Below are positions 1 through 8,487 of a stretch of 64,000 nt of DNA, piece after piece (positions within the stretch are counted from its first letter, which is position 1; every line of letters begins with the position of its first letter). The DNA is taken from positions 186,001 to 250,000 of the forward strand of contig JAHHIG010000004.1 of assembly GCA_019358895.1 (NCBI GenBank). The letters run 5' to 3'. The notes under the pieces were generated by a model. That model was given only the letters and a program-made list of their open reading frames with translations, did no database searches and was not told where the DNA came from. The DNA comes from Tildeniella nuda ZEHNDER 1965/U140. GTDB lineage: Bacteria; Cyanobacteriota; Cyanobacteriia; Leptolyngbyales; Leptolyngbyaceae. The translations under genes and the position numbers were made by a program.

Positions 1-1027
1 GAATGGGCTGACGAATCAAGGCGCGATCGGTCTCAACCACCGGATCAAAATCGCGCCTGGTCTACGCGCGAACATCGGCTACGAGCGCATCTTCGGCGAT
101 ATTTTTGCCTACACCGCCGCAGGGCAGCAGTTTGCACAGCCCGTTGCCGTAGGGCAAAGCGCTGCCTCGCTGGGCATCACGGGCGGCGACAGCTACAGCG
201 TGGGGCTAGAGTACGTCGACAACCCCAACTTCAAAGCGACCGGACGCTACGAGTACCGTACCTCCAAGGCTGGCAACAACACTGTCATCTCAGCCGGAGC
301 CGCTGGTAAGCTGTCACCTGCATTTACAGTACTGGCGCGCTACGACCAGGGCAACTTTGCTAACCAACTGTTGACGGGTTCTGGGTTGGGCGACACGATT
401 AACTTCAAAGCAGGTCTGGCATACCGCGACCCTAACAGCGATAAGTTCAACGCCCTCCTGCGCTACGAATATCGTCAGAATCCTTCCTACATTCCCGATA
501 CGCTTCTGTTCAACAGCGGCACGGGTTCCACAGTGAACCTGTTCGCAGTGGAGGCAATCTATGCGCCTAATTACCGCTGGGAGTTTTACGGTAAGTTTGC
601 CCTGCGAAATACCAAGTCCTACCTGGCAAGAGATTTGTTGGGCACTAATTCTATTACTTTGGCACAGGCTCGCACCAGCTATCGGCTGGGCTATCGCTGG
701 GACATAGCGGGCGAAGTGCGCTGGATTGGTCAACCCGACAGCGGCTATCAGGAGGTTGGTTTTGTAGCCGAGGTCGGCTACTATGTCACGCCCAATTTAC
801 GCGTGGCAGCAGGCTATAGCTTTGGCGATGCTCAGGACCGAGACTTTGGCGATCGCGATCGGGGCGGTTTCTTCGTCGGTCTCAGCCTGAAGCTTGACCA
901 ACTCTCTGATGTCTTTGGCTTCAAACGCAACATTGCACCGCCACAGCAGCAGGAGTCGGTCATTAAACCTGTGGCAGACGCTTCTGTGACTCCACAAGTA
1001 ACGCCTGATGGAGGACAAGGGAAATGA
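1..1027 (+). CDS. Outer-membrane beta-barrel protein, C-terminal part (5' end outside window)
   Basis: The frame is open from the first full codon (base 2) to the TGA at 1025-1027, so the ORF-track start at 200 is only an internal GTG and the gene begins before the window. The visible part is made of alternating polar/aromatic strands such as YRWEFYGKFAL and YYVTPNLRVAAGYSFGD, ending in the predicted last strand GGFFVGLSLKL. This is the look of an outer-membrane barrel. A Q/P-rich tail of about 35 residues follows the barrel. The stop overlaps the next start (ATGA at 1024-1027), so the two genes are probably translationally coupled. In cyanobacteria such barrels often end very large DUF11/SdrD-type surface proteins, and a DUF11 gene lies two genes downstream; that the missing N-terminus is of this type is inference. 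Confidence 0.7.
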   Translation, partial: NGLTNQGAIGLNHRIKIAPGLRANIGYERIFGDIFAYTAAGQQFAQPVAVGQSAASLGITGGDSYSVGLEYVDNPNFKATGRYEYRTSKAGNNTVISAGAAGKLSPAFTVLARYDQGNFANQLLTGSGLGDTINFKAGLAYRDPNSDKFNALLRYEYRQNPSYIPDTLLFNSGTGSTVNLFAVEAIYAPNYRWEFYGKFALRNTKSYLARDLLGTNSITLAQARTSYRLGYRWDIAGEVRWIGQPDSGYQEVGFVAEVGYYVTPNLRVAAGYSFGDAQDRDFGDRDRGGFFVGLSLKLDQLSDVFGFKRNIAPPQQQESVIKPVADASVTPQVTPDGGQGK

Positions 1028-3312
1028 GCAAACAGCATCAGGATGGTATGAAGCAGAAGGCAGAGGGCAGAAGGCAGGAAGCAGAAGGCAGAGGGCAGAG
1101 GGCAGAGGGCAGAAGGCAGTATCAAATGTCGCTTTTGCTGGGGCTTCTGAGCGTTTTTGTCAGTGATATAGGGTTGACGCAAACGCCGGATGTGTCCGCT
1201 GCGTCGTCTTTGCGGGTGACGGTGAATAGTAATCAGGATGGAGCGATCCAGGCGGATGAGGTGCTGACGCTGCGGGAGGCGATCGCGATCGTCAACGGCA
1301 CGTTACCACTGGACAAACTATCGCCTACCGAGCGATCGCAGGTGGAACCACAAGCGTTTGACGCATCAACTCAGATTGCGTTTAGCTTGCCGGAAGGACA
1401 AACCACGATTCGTCTGGTAGACGTGCTGCCTGCGTTACAGCGTCCTGGCTTGCTGATCGACGGTACTACGCAACCGGGCTATCAGGCGAACCAATCTGCC
1501 ATTAATGAATTGCCGATGCCTGTGCCAGTAGTGGCGATCGCGCCTGCCGAGGGCAAAGAAGTGTTTCGTGGGTTCACCGTTGCGGCTAATGCCATCACCA
1601 TTCGTGGGCTGAGTCTCTATGGCTTCACCTCCACTCACCGCGAAACTGCCAGCACACCTCCTGCGGATATTTTCATCACTCATCAACTGCCACCCCCCGA
1701 TATCAGCAAACGTCCTACACCTGCCAACTTTGCGCCGTACTACAAAAACGACGTGCCAGTGCAGAATGTAGTGATTGAGAATAATTGGTTGGGGATAGCA
1801 CCGTCGGATCAGCAGTCAGCAGTTAGCGGTCAGCAGTCAGCTTCAACTCAAAACTCATCTAGATCTCAAGATTCTCCCCGCTCTGCGTTTGGGGTGTCTG
1901 TGTTCGATGCCACTGGCACCGTCATTCGTCGCAACTGGATTGCTGATCACGATGGGAGTGCCATCATTACCTCAGTGAAAGCAGAGAATTTACAGGTCAG
2001 CGAGAACGTGATTACGGGCAACGGTGTGGCAGGGATGCCAGATGCTATTCGGCTGGAAGGTGCTGTCAACCAGTCGCAAATTACAGGTAATCTCATCTGC
2101 GGCAACGATGGCAGCGGTGTCTACCTGTTTAAGCCCAATGGTGCTGTGCAGATTAAAGACAACCAGATTATCTACAACGGCAGGCGGCTCCGACGAGCAG
2201 CGGTTTATCTGATGGGCAGTAACCATCAAGTAACGGGCAATCAAATTGGTTATCAAGCAGGACCGGGTGTCGTGGTGGCAGCCTATCCCACCAGCCAACA
2301 GAACCAGATTGAGGCGAACCGCTTCTCTAATCTGGAGGGATTGAGCATTGATCTGGTCACGCGGCAAGGAACAGGCGCGTTTGGGTATGCCGATCCGGTC
2401 GTGGAAGCAGGGACGGATGTGTATGACTATCAGCGGGGTGATGGTGTCAATCCGCAGCGTGACACGCCGAACCGTCGTAAGGAAACGGGTAACGATGCCA
2501 TTAACGCACCTCGGTTTGCCAGCAAAGAGTTTTTTGCCCTCAAGTCTGAAACCGACAAACCATCGGTACAGATCTTGGGGAAAGCTGATCCAGGTTCCAA
2601 GATTGCGATTTATCAGGTCACGGGCAAGGATGATGGTTTCGGTCCGTTGAGTGAACCGATCGCCACTACAGAAACTGACGCAAAGGGCAACTTCAGTACG
2701 ACGATCGCAGCCTCTCCGGGTGAGTCGATCAGCGCGATCGCCACTGACCCGCGCTACGGTACCTCCGAACCCGCTCGTATAGCAGTCGTTCGATCACTCG
2801 ATCCATCTGCCCCCCCAGCCTCCTCTGCTTCCCCCGCTCCCCAGCCTCCCACTGCCCCGCCTCGTTGCACCACTCCGGTTGCTCAACAGCCACCAGCAAC
2901 AGAACCGCCACCCAAAATCGTGCGTCTGACGGTGCCTAGAAACATCCACTTCGCGCTCGACAAATTCAACATCAGTCCAGCGACCGCTAGAGTGCTCGAT
3001 CGCATCGCGCAGGTGCTCGTCGAGAATCCTTATATTCTCGTGACGCTTGAAGGACACACCGATCCTCGTGCCAGCGATGCGTACAACCTGAAACTGGGCG
3101 AAAATCGGGCGATCGCGGCGCGCAACTATCTACTACGACGAGGCATTACGCCAGAACGTATGACTATTCGATCGTTGGGTGAGCGCAAGCCCCTTTCTCC
3201 GGGTAGGACACGACTCGATTATGCGCGCGATCGACGCGTCGAACTAATCTATCGCGATGCCAGAGACATCGAAGTGATCATTCAGGAACAAGATTTGCAG
3301 ATTGAACCATGA
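1024..3312 (+). CDS. Beta-helix repeat protein with C-terminal OmpA domain
   Basis: A 762-aa product. Residues about 60-95 (LRVTVNSNQDGAIQADEVLTLREAI) match the CSLREA-type motif that begins many surface beta-helix proteins. The middle (about 150-480) has NosD-like parallel beta-helix repeats (VIRRNWI, QITGNLICGND, QIKDNQIIYNG). Residues about 640-745 form an OmpA/MotB peptidoglycan-binding domain (LEGHTDPRASDAYNLKLGENRA). A Pro-rich linker precedes it. The start is uncertain: from the ATG at 1024 the first 34 residues are mostly heptapeptides (KAEGRRQ, EAEGRGQ, RAEGRRQ) encoded by a DNA repeat, whereas the ATG at 1126 starts directly on a signal-peptide-like segment, MSLLLGLLSVFVSDIGLTQT. 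A second repeat insertion encodes QQSAVSGQQSA near residue 265. Likely exported and anchored to the cell wall in the periplasm or outer membrane. Confidence 0.8.
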   Translation: MSKQHQDGMKQKAEGRRQEAEGRGQRAEGRRQYQMSLLLGLLSVFVSDIGLTQTPDVSAASSLRVTVNSNQDGAIQADEVLTLREAIAIVNGTLPLDKLSPTERSQVEPQAFDASTQIAFSLPEGQTTIRLVDVLPALQRPGLLIDGTTQPGYQANQSAINELPMPVPVVAIAPAEGKEVFRGFTVAANAITIRGLSLYGFTSTHRETASTPPADIFITHQLPPPDISKRPTPANFAPYYKNDVPVQNVVIENNWLGIAPSDQQSAVSGQQSASTQNSSRSQDSPRSAFGVSVFDATGTVIRRNWIADHDGSAIITSVKAENLQVSENVITGNGVAGMPDAIRLEGAVNQSQITGNLICGNDGSGVYLFKPNGAVQIKDNQIIYNGRRLRRAAVYLMGSNHQVTGNQIGYQAGPGVVVAAYPTSQQNQIEANRFSNLEGLSIDLVTRQGTGAFGYADPVVEAGTDVYDYQRGDGVNPQRDTPNRRKETGNDAINAPRFASKEFFALKSETDKPSVQILGKADPGSKIAIYQVTGKDDGFGPLSEPIATTETDAKGNFSTTIAASPGESISAIATDPRYGTSEPARIAVVRSLDPSAPPASSASPAPQPPTAPPRCTTPVAQQPPATEPPPKIVRLTVPRNIHFALDKFNISPATARVLDRIAQVLVENPYILVTLEGHTDPRASDAYNLKLGENRAIAARNYLLRRGITPERMTIRSLGERKPLSPGRTRLDYARDRRVELIYRDARDIEVIIQEQDLQIEP
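1053..1119 (+). repeat. Heptanucleotide tandem repeat (GGCAGAR) at a gene start
   Basis: About nine units of GGCAGAG/GGCAGAA lie between the coupled start at 1024 and the likely functional start at 1126. They read through in frame as seven-residue repeats. The repeat contains AGAAGG, which resembles a ribosome binding site; one lies about 9 bases before the ATG at 1126. Confidence 0.8.
1809..1841 (+). repeat. Intragenic heptanucleotide repeat (GGTCAGC family) in the beta-helix gene
   Basis: The tract tcagcagtcagcagttagcg and its continuation is a degenerate form of the GGTCAGC repeat found in many intergenic regions of this window. Here it is inside an open reading frame and encodes QQSAVSGQQSA, breaking the beta-helix at a probable loop. 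Confidence 0.75.
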
Positions 3313-3366
3313 AGCCGATCGCCTCATGCTAACCCCCCTTTGAGTATTTTCCCTGTGTGAGGATTG

Positions 3367-5181
3367 ATGAACCGTCCCCTTAAAAAAATTCTTACCCTCT
3401 CGTCTTTGAGCCTGCTCCTCGGCTCCCAGACGTTGCTACCACCCCTGCCTGCACAGGCACAAATTTTTGACGGCTTTACTGGGTGTCCTGCTGGTACACG
3501 AGAAGGCGCAATTAACCTTGTCACCAACGGCAGCTTTGCTACCTCTCCTGGAGTCGTGAATGCGCCGTTGCCAAATGGCAACCCTGCCGGGTTTTTAAGT
3601 GATTTGCCTTACAGGGCTGATGGTGCTTACCCAGATGATAATCCGGCTCCGCCAACTCCACTGGGCGGTCTTGCTATTCAGACCGGTTCAATTAACTTTC
3701 TAAATGGCATCGTGCTAGGGCAACCGTTCCCTGGAGATGCTGCCAATGGAGTTGCTCCTTCAAACACTTACCTCTATTCCAACCCGAACGCCAGCGCTAA
3801 TACGCCACTGGTGGCAGGTTCAGCATTCCCCAATCCAATCATTTGGCGGCAGATCCTGCCTGGGTTACGTCCCAATGCGAGCTATAACTTTACGGCTTAC
3901 TTCTTCAATCTCCTGAATCCCGCTGACCCCAACAACGCGAACGCGATCGATCCCATCATTCAGTTTCTTGCTGGACCTCCGGGTGGTGCCAATACTGCGT
4001 TTGTTCCAACGCTTCAGGGAACGACTGTAGGGCGAACGCAGACATGGACTCGGGTGCAGGGTTTGTTTCGCACCACAAATCAAACGTCCCTGGAATTACG
4101 GATTGTTGACCAGGCAAATTCAGTCAATGGAGATGATTTTGGACTGACAGCAGTAGGCTTCAGGGAATGCATTCCCATTTTGGGCGTTGCCAAGCAGGCG
4201 GGTACACCAGTGCAAAATGCTGATGGCACTTACACCATTCCTTACACCCTGCGTGTGCGTAACTTTGCCCCTGCAAATAGCACTCAATTTGACCTCTTAA
4301 ACCTGCAGCTAACTGACAATCTGGCGCAGGCGTTTGCCTCTGCCACGCTCAATTCGGTTAGTGGCATTCAAAGCCCAACGTTGACTGTCAACGCGGGCTT
4401 CAACGGCGGCACAAACCAAAATCTGTTGCAGGGAACCGATACCTTGCCCTCTGGAACCACTGCCACCATTACGTTTAACGTCAATATTACGCCGGGAACG
4501 GGAGCCAATGGCTTCGGACCTTTCAACAACACAACGACTGCTACCGCAACGAGTCAGGGAGGATCGCCCGTCAGCGATCAATCGAACGATGGTGCGAATG
4601 CTGACTCTGACAACGATGGCAATCCTGCCAATAATAATGTACCGACGACTGTTTCTCTAAGCCCCTCAGGTGGCGGTGGTTCTGGAGCATTCCGTTTGGT
4701 CAAGCGCATTACCAACGTCATTCGTAATGGGACGCAGCTAAGTGGGGTCAATTTTGGTGCCTTTGTGGATGGCGCGGGCGATGATGATAATGCGCCTGGA
4801 TTTACTCAACTTCAGCCCGGAAACGCACCGATCGGTCAAATCAACCTTGATCCCACGACGGTCAAACTTCAGAGTGGCGATGATGTGGAGTATTCGGTCT
4901 ACTACCTCTCGGATGGCACGGGAACCGCGATCGATGTCAGCATCTGTGATCCCATCCCATCAGGCACTTCGCTTACAGCAAATACGACGCAGATCCGGCG
5001 TAATAATGGCGCGATCGCCACTAGCGGTACCGTGTTTGCTCCACTTGCGCCTCTGCCAGCAGGAAACACCTGCCCTGATGCCACCAATCAAAATGGTACG
5101 GTGATCTTTGATCTGGGTGATGTTCCAAACACTGCAGGCAGTAACTTTGGGTTAGTACGCTTCCGAGTCAGAGTCAATTAA
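3367..5181 (+). CDS. DUF11 (conserved repeat domain) surface protein
   Basis: A protein of about 604 aa with an N-terminal signal peptide (RPLKKILTLSSLSLLLGSQT, cleavage after AQA). The first 240 residues form a carbohydrate-binding-like, Asn/Pro-rich domain. Two DUF11-type repeats follow (IPYTLRVRNF..LTDNLAQAF and VEYSVYYLSDGTGTAIDVSI). DUF11 modules are common in secreted, cell-surface proteins. The ORF track begins at a TTG (3364); the ATG at 3367 comes right after it and fits better with the GAGG at 3359-3362. It lies 54 bp after the beta-helix/OmpA gene and is probably in the same operon. Confidence 0.8.
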   Translation: MNRPLKKILTLSSLSLLLGSQTLLPPLPAQAQIFDGFTGCPAGTREGAINLVTNGSFATSPGVVNAPLPNGNPAGFLSDLPYRADGAYPDDNPAPPTPLGGLAIQTGSINFLNGIVLGQPFPGDAANGVAPSNTYLYSNPNASANTPLVAGSAFPNPIIWRQILPGLRPNASYNFTAYFFNLLNPADPNNANAIDPIIQFLAGPPGGANTAFVPTLQGTTVGRTQTWTRVQGLFRTTNQTSLELRIVDQANSVNGDDFGLTAVGFRECIPILGVAKQAGTPVQNADGTYTIPYTLRVRNFAPANSTQFDLLNLQLTDNLAQAFASATLNSVSGIQSPTLTVNAGFNGGTNQNLLQGTDTLPSGTTATITFNVNITPGTGANGFGPFNNTTTATATSQGGSPVSDQSNDGANADSDNDGNPANNNVPTTVSLSPSGGGGSGAFRLVKRITNVIRNGTQLSGVNFGAFVDGAGDDDNAPGFTQLQPGNAPIGQINLDPTTVKLQSGDDVEYSVYYLSDGTGTAIDVSICDPIPSGTSLTANTTQIRRNNGAIATSGTVFAPLAPLPAGNTCPDATNQNGTVIFDLGDVPNTAGSNFGLVRFRVRVN

Positions 5182-5184
5182 TAG

Positions 5185-5292
5185 TTTTTGGTTTTTGGCT
5201 GTTAGTAGTTAGTGTTTGATAATTAATCACTCCCTACCTAGACCAGTGCCTCAAAGTGAGCGTCTAAAAACTAATAACCAAAAACTAACAAC
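5185..5292. repeat. Inverted pair of TTTTTAGTT-type repeats
   Basis: The left arm TAGTTTTTGGTTTTTGG and the right arm AAAACTAATAACCAAAAACT are inverted relative to each other and bracket a 50-bp spacer. They could form a hairpin after the DUF11 gene. A related AGTTTTTAGTTG repeat occurs near 21.1 and 21.85 kb. Confidence 0.55.
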
Positions 5293-5300
5293 GTCTGAGC

Positions 5301-5885
5301 GTGTACCGTTACTTGCTGTTTCACAAACCCTATGATGTGCTGTGTCAATTTACTGATGACGGCTCCAATGGGGTACGACGCACACTCAAAGATTACATTC
5401 CAATTTCAGGCGTTTATCCCGTTGGGCGGCTCGATCGCGATAGCGAAGGGCTGCTGCTACTGACGAATCACGGCTCTCTGCAACATCGTCTCAGCGATCC
5501 CAAGTTTCAGCATCCGCGCACGTATTGGGTACAGGTCGAACGGACACCTGATGCGGTCGCGCTTAAACAACTACGGCAAGGCGTGATGATTCAGGGCACT
5601 CAAACACGTCCCGCGATCGTGACATTATTGACAGAAGCACCGACTCTACCACCGCGTGATCCACCGATCCGCTTTCGCAAAACCGTACCAACTGCTTGGC
5701 TAGAACTAACGCTCACCGAGGGGCGCAATCGACAGGTGCGGCGTATGACGGCAGCCGTAAACTTTCCCACACTGCGACTGGTGCGCGTGGCGATCGCCCA
5801 TCTTCAGCTCACCGGACTTGTTCCTGGGCAATGGCGCGATCTAACGCTCGCAGAACTCCACCCGTTGCAGGATCTTTGTCGGTAG
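5301..5885 (+). CDS. RsuA/RluE-family rRNA pseudouridine synthase
   Basis: A 194-aa enzyme predicted to convert uridine to pseudouridine in rRNA. The start [14 protein letters not shown] and the catalytic motif [16 protein letters not shown] (catalytic Asp in RLDRDS) are diagnostic of the RsuA/RluB/E/F family, and [10 protein letters not shown] is the conserved C-terminal motif. There is no N-terminal S4 domain, as in RluE, which targets 23S rRNA in E. coli. The start is the GTG at 5301; an in-frame TAA lies at 5286. It ends 11 bp before map, so co-transcription is likely. Confidence 0.88.
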   Translation: MYRYLLFHKPYDVLCQFTDDGSNGVRRTLKDYIPISGVYPVGRLDRDSEGLLLLTNHGSLQHRLSDPKFQHPRTYWVQVERTPDAVALKQLRQGVMIQGTQTRPAIVTLLTEAPTLPPRDPPIRFRKTVPTAWLELTLTEGRNRQVRRMTAAVNFPTLRLVRVAIAHLQLTGLVPGQWRDLTLAELHPLQDLCR

Positions 5886-5896
5886 AATAGAAACCT

Positions 5897-6676
5897 ATGG
5901 AACGCGAAGTCATCACCCTCCTGTCCCCACGGGAAATCGACAAAATGCGTCAGGCGGGACACCTGGCAGCGAAATTGTTGCACCATCTTTCTGCCCTGGT
6001 GCAACCCGGTGTGAGCACCCTCGCACTCAACGACGAAGCCGAACGTTGGACTCAAGCACATGGGGCAAAAAGTGCGCCACTGGGCTACAAAGGCTTTCCA
6101 AAGTCCATTTGTACCAGCGTGAATGAAGTTGTTTGTCACGGCATCCCCAACGCTAAGCAAATCTTGAAAGACGGCGACATCATCAATATCGATGTGACAG
6201 TGATTTTGGATGGTTATCACGGCGATACCTCCAAAATGTTTTTTGTCGGAGAACCATCGCCGATCGCCCGCAAACTGATTGAAGTCACTGACGAATGCCG
6301 TCGTCGGGGCATTGCCGCTGTCAAACCCGGTGCCAAGATTGGCGATATTGGTGCTGCCATTCAGGCATATGCTGAAGGGCAAGGCTTTTCCGTTGTGCAA
6401 GATTTTGTGGGGCACGGCATTAGCAAAGTCTTTCATACTGCGCCTCAAATCCCTCACTATGGCAAAGCGGGTACAGGCAAAAAGCTGCGATCGGGCATGG
6501 TGTTTACCATCGAACCGATGATTAACGAAGGTACCTGGGAAGTCAAAGTCCTCGCTGACAAATGGACGGCTGTAACGCTCGATCGCAAGCTCTCTGCCCA
6601 GTGTGAACACACGATCGCCGTCACTGAAACTGGCGTAGAAATTCTCACACCTTACCCAGGGGAAGACATTTCCTAG
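5897..6676 (+). CDS. map: Methionine aminopeptidase, type I
   Basis: A 259-aa enzyme that removes the initiator methionine from nascent proteins. The five metal ligands are visible: Asp in NIDVTVILDGYHGD (two), His in GHGISKVFH, Glu in FTIEPMINEG, and Glu in QCEHTIAVT. The substrate-side motif VCHGIPNAK is also present. Length is normal for a type Ia enzyme without an N-terminal zinc domain. The stop codon TAG (6674-6676) is shared with the left boundary of repeat element A, copy 1. Confidence 0.93.
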   Translation: MEREVITLLSPREIDKMRQAGHLAAKLLHHLSALVQPGVSTLALNDEAERWTQAHGAKSAPLGYKGFPKSICTSVNEVVCHGIPNAKQILKDGDIINIDVTVILDGYHGDTSKMFFVGEPSPIARKLIEVTDECRRRGIAAVKPGAKIGDIGAAIQAYAEGQGFSVVQDFVGHGISKVFHTAPQIPHYGKAGTGKKLRSGMVFTIEPMINEGTWEVKVLADKWTAVTLDRKLSAQCEHTIAVTETGVEILTPYPGEDIS

Positions 6677-6800
6677 GGCGCGTCATCAATTAGCTCCAAA
6701 AACTTGCGGTATCAGCATGATCGCGCCCGCCCCAACACACCAGGCTAGGGGCTGGACCCCTTGCTGCAAGTCATGTGTAGTTGTAATTGATGACAGCCCC
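6676..6800 (+). mobile_element. MITE-like element A, copy 1
   Basis: A 125-bp non-coding element flanked on both sides by TA (context CTAG). Terminal inverted repeats: left GGGCGCGTCATCAATTA, right complement GGGGCTGTCATCAATTA. Copies of nearly the same length lie at 47802-47926 and, inverted, at 52396-52519. No ORF is present, so any movement would need a transposase in trans. TA duplication is typical of IS630/Tc1-mariner relatives; that parentage is inference. Its first base completes the TAG stop of map. Confidence 0.8.
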
Positions 6801-6870
6801 TAGAACGGATGCTACCTAACCGTCCGACAAGGCGAGATCTCCAACTGCCTTCCTCCTATGCAATTGCCTA

Positions 6871-7052
6871 AGGAATAAGAATTCAATCACATTGAGTTTT
6901 GTAGGATGTGTATAGCCTACTCTTCGAGAAGCAAGCTACGGCATGGCTTCACTAAAGGCGCTAGCCGTAACGCATCAAAGCCCCGAAAGCGATGCGTTAC
7001 GCTGCGCTGACGGCATCCTACGCAGAATTACGGGTCATTTAATCCACGATCC
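6871..7052 (-). mobile_element. Palindromic element B, copy 1
   Basis: About 182 bp, bounded by CCTAAGG at both ends (6867-6873 and 7051-7057). Its core is an inverted repeat of TAGGATGYGTTA and TAACGCATC type. The right end CCACGATCC|TA is identical to that of copy 2 at 9339-9478. The minus-strand gmd gene stops exactly at this end: the TA of the target plus the first element base give TAG. Confidence 0.75.
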
Positions 7053-8131
7053 TAAGGTCTCAGATGACTCACATTTTGGCGAAGGGTCGCGCGATCGCCA
7101 ACGATTTGTGGCAGATGTCCGTTCAGCGGAATCAGTCCCAGTCCCTTCAGGTCGGCTTCTACCATTAGAAAGACGAGCTGCTCGAAGGTAACGGATGGCT
7201 GCCAACCCAGTGTTTCACGGGCTTTGGTGGCATCCCCGATTAAAAGTTCGACTTCGGCAGGGCGCAGGTAGCGATCGTCAAACTCGACATAGTCCTGCCA
7301 GTTCAGATTGACATACCCAAAGGCGATGGCGAGAAACTCATGAATTGCGTGAGCTTCACCAGTCGCCACCACGTAATCATCGGGTTTATCCTGTTGCAAC
7401 ATCAGCCACATCGCTTTGACGTAATCTTTGGCATATCCCCAATCGCGCTTGGTATCAAGGTTGCCCAGGTAGAGCTTTTTCTGCTGTCCGGCAATAATGC
7501 GAGCGATCGCGCGGGTAATTTTGCGGGTCACAAACGTTTCGCCACGACGGGGTGACTCATGGTTAAACAAGATTCCATTTGCCGCAAATAAACCGTAAGA
7601 CTCCCGGTAGTTGATTGACTGCCAGTGAGCATATACCTTCGCGCAGGCGTAAGGGCTACGAGGATAAAAGGGCGTTGTTTCCCGCTGCGGAATTTCCTGC
7701 ACTTTGCCATACATTTCAGACGAACCCGCCTGGTAGAAGCGTACCTGGATGCCTGTGCGGTGCTGATAGTCCCGCATGGCTTCCAGCAGGCGCAGCGTAC
7801 CCATACCGACTGTATCAACCGTGTATTCTGGCGAGTCGAAGCTAACGCGGACGTGAGATTGAGCACCAAGATTATAAATTTCGGTCGGCTTGACGGCTTC
7901 AAGAATGCGTCGCAGCGTGGTGCCGTCCGTCAGATCGCCATAGTGCAGAAACAGTCGTGCTGTTTGGTCATGCGGATCTTCATAGATATGATCGATGCGA
8001 TCGGTGTTAAACGTAGACGTGCGCCGGATAATACCGTGGACTTCATAGTCTTTTTCTAATAAAAGTTCGCTTAAATAAGAGCCATCTTGACCCGTAATGC
8101 CAGTGATGAGTGCCCGTTTGCGTTGCGTCAT
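7052..8131 (-). CDS. gmd: GDP-mannose 4,6-dehydratase
   Basis: A 359-aa extended short-chain dehydrogenase that converts GDP-mannose to GDP-4-keto-6-deoxymannose, the precursor of GDP-fucose and related sugars for surface polysaccharides. Seen: the NADP-binding [17 protein letters not shown], the Gmd signature [16 protein letters not shown], active-site Ser in [13 protein letters not shown], YxxxK in [10 protein letters not shown], and [16 protein letters not shown]. The ORF track starts at a TTG (8161); the ATG at 8131 ([11 protein letters not shown]) fits the family. The partner fucose synthase is not in this window. Gene 43639-44817 could supply GDP-mannose. Its TAG stop coincides with the end of element B. 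Confidence 0.93.
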   Translation of the reverse strand: MTQRKRALITGITGQDGSYLSELLLEKDYEVHGIIRRTSTFNTDRIDHIYEDPHDQTARLFLHYGDLTDGTTLRRILEAVKPTEIYNLGAQSHVRVSFDSPEYTVDTVGMGTLRLLEAMRDYQHRTGIQVRFYQAGSSEMYGKVQEIPQRETTPFYPRSPYACAKVYAHWQSINYRESYGLFAANGILFNHESPRRGETFVTRKITRAIARIIAGQQKKLYLGNLDTKRDWGYAKDYVKAMWLMLQQDKPDDYVVATGEAHAIHEFLAIAFGYVNLNWQDYVEFDDRYLRPAEVELLIGDATKARETLGWQPSVTFEQLVFLMVEADLKGLGLIPLNGHLPQIVGDRATLRQNVSHLRP

Positions 8132-8201
8132 AGTAAAAGCGCCTGGATGGAACGTGATCAAACAGCGGGGTCTGTAGGTTCAAGCTGCCCTACCAAGTCT
8201 C

Positions 8202-8365
8202 GGCGTTGCTGAATGCAAGTATGATTTCCCACCCTGCGGGAAGCGAGCTACATCCCCAGCCCTTCTCTTCAAGGAGAAGGGAGCTAGAATCCAGTCCCCT
8301 CGACCGTCGGGAGAGGGCTAGGGTGAGGGCAGCTTTGACCATTCATACCTCTGTTCAGCAACGCC
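8202..8365. mobile_element. MITE-like element C, copy 1, with 8-bp target duplication
   Basis: A 164-bp element with 12-bp perfect terminal inverted repeats, GGCGTTGCTGAA at the left and its complement at the right. It is flanked by an exact 8-bp direct repeat, CAAGTCTC (8194-8201 and 8366-8373). The interior is itself palindromic (AGCCCTTCTC..GAGAAGGG and CTCGACCGTCGGGAG). No coding capacity. It lies between the divergent gmd and cpcS genes, in the cpcS upstream region. A relative is at 44848-44981. Confidence 0.85.
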
Positions 8366-8487
8366 CAAGTCTCTTCTTAACCTACGGTGCTTTGTCGCTG
8401 TCTTCCTCACGTTCTCGCAACTGACGCGCTGCTAACCTTACAATAAGTGAAATAGCAAGCGTCCAGAACAAAGGATCGTGGTCAACG

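Noticed and set aside
832-1182. 116-aa minus-strand ORF
   Set aside because: Contains the LPSALCPLPSAFCFLPS reading of the heptamer repeat and lies opposite two coupled genes.
5804-6610. 268-aa minus-strand ORF opposite map and the pseudouridine synthase
   Set aside because: It is fully antisense to two well-supported genes and shows no recognisable domain; typical shadow ORF.
6943-7191. 82-aa plus-strand ORF
   Set aside because: Covers element B and the antisense end of gmd.
8206-8424. 72-aa plus-strand ORF
   Set aside because: Lies within element C; the reading comes from its palindromes.
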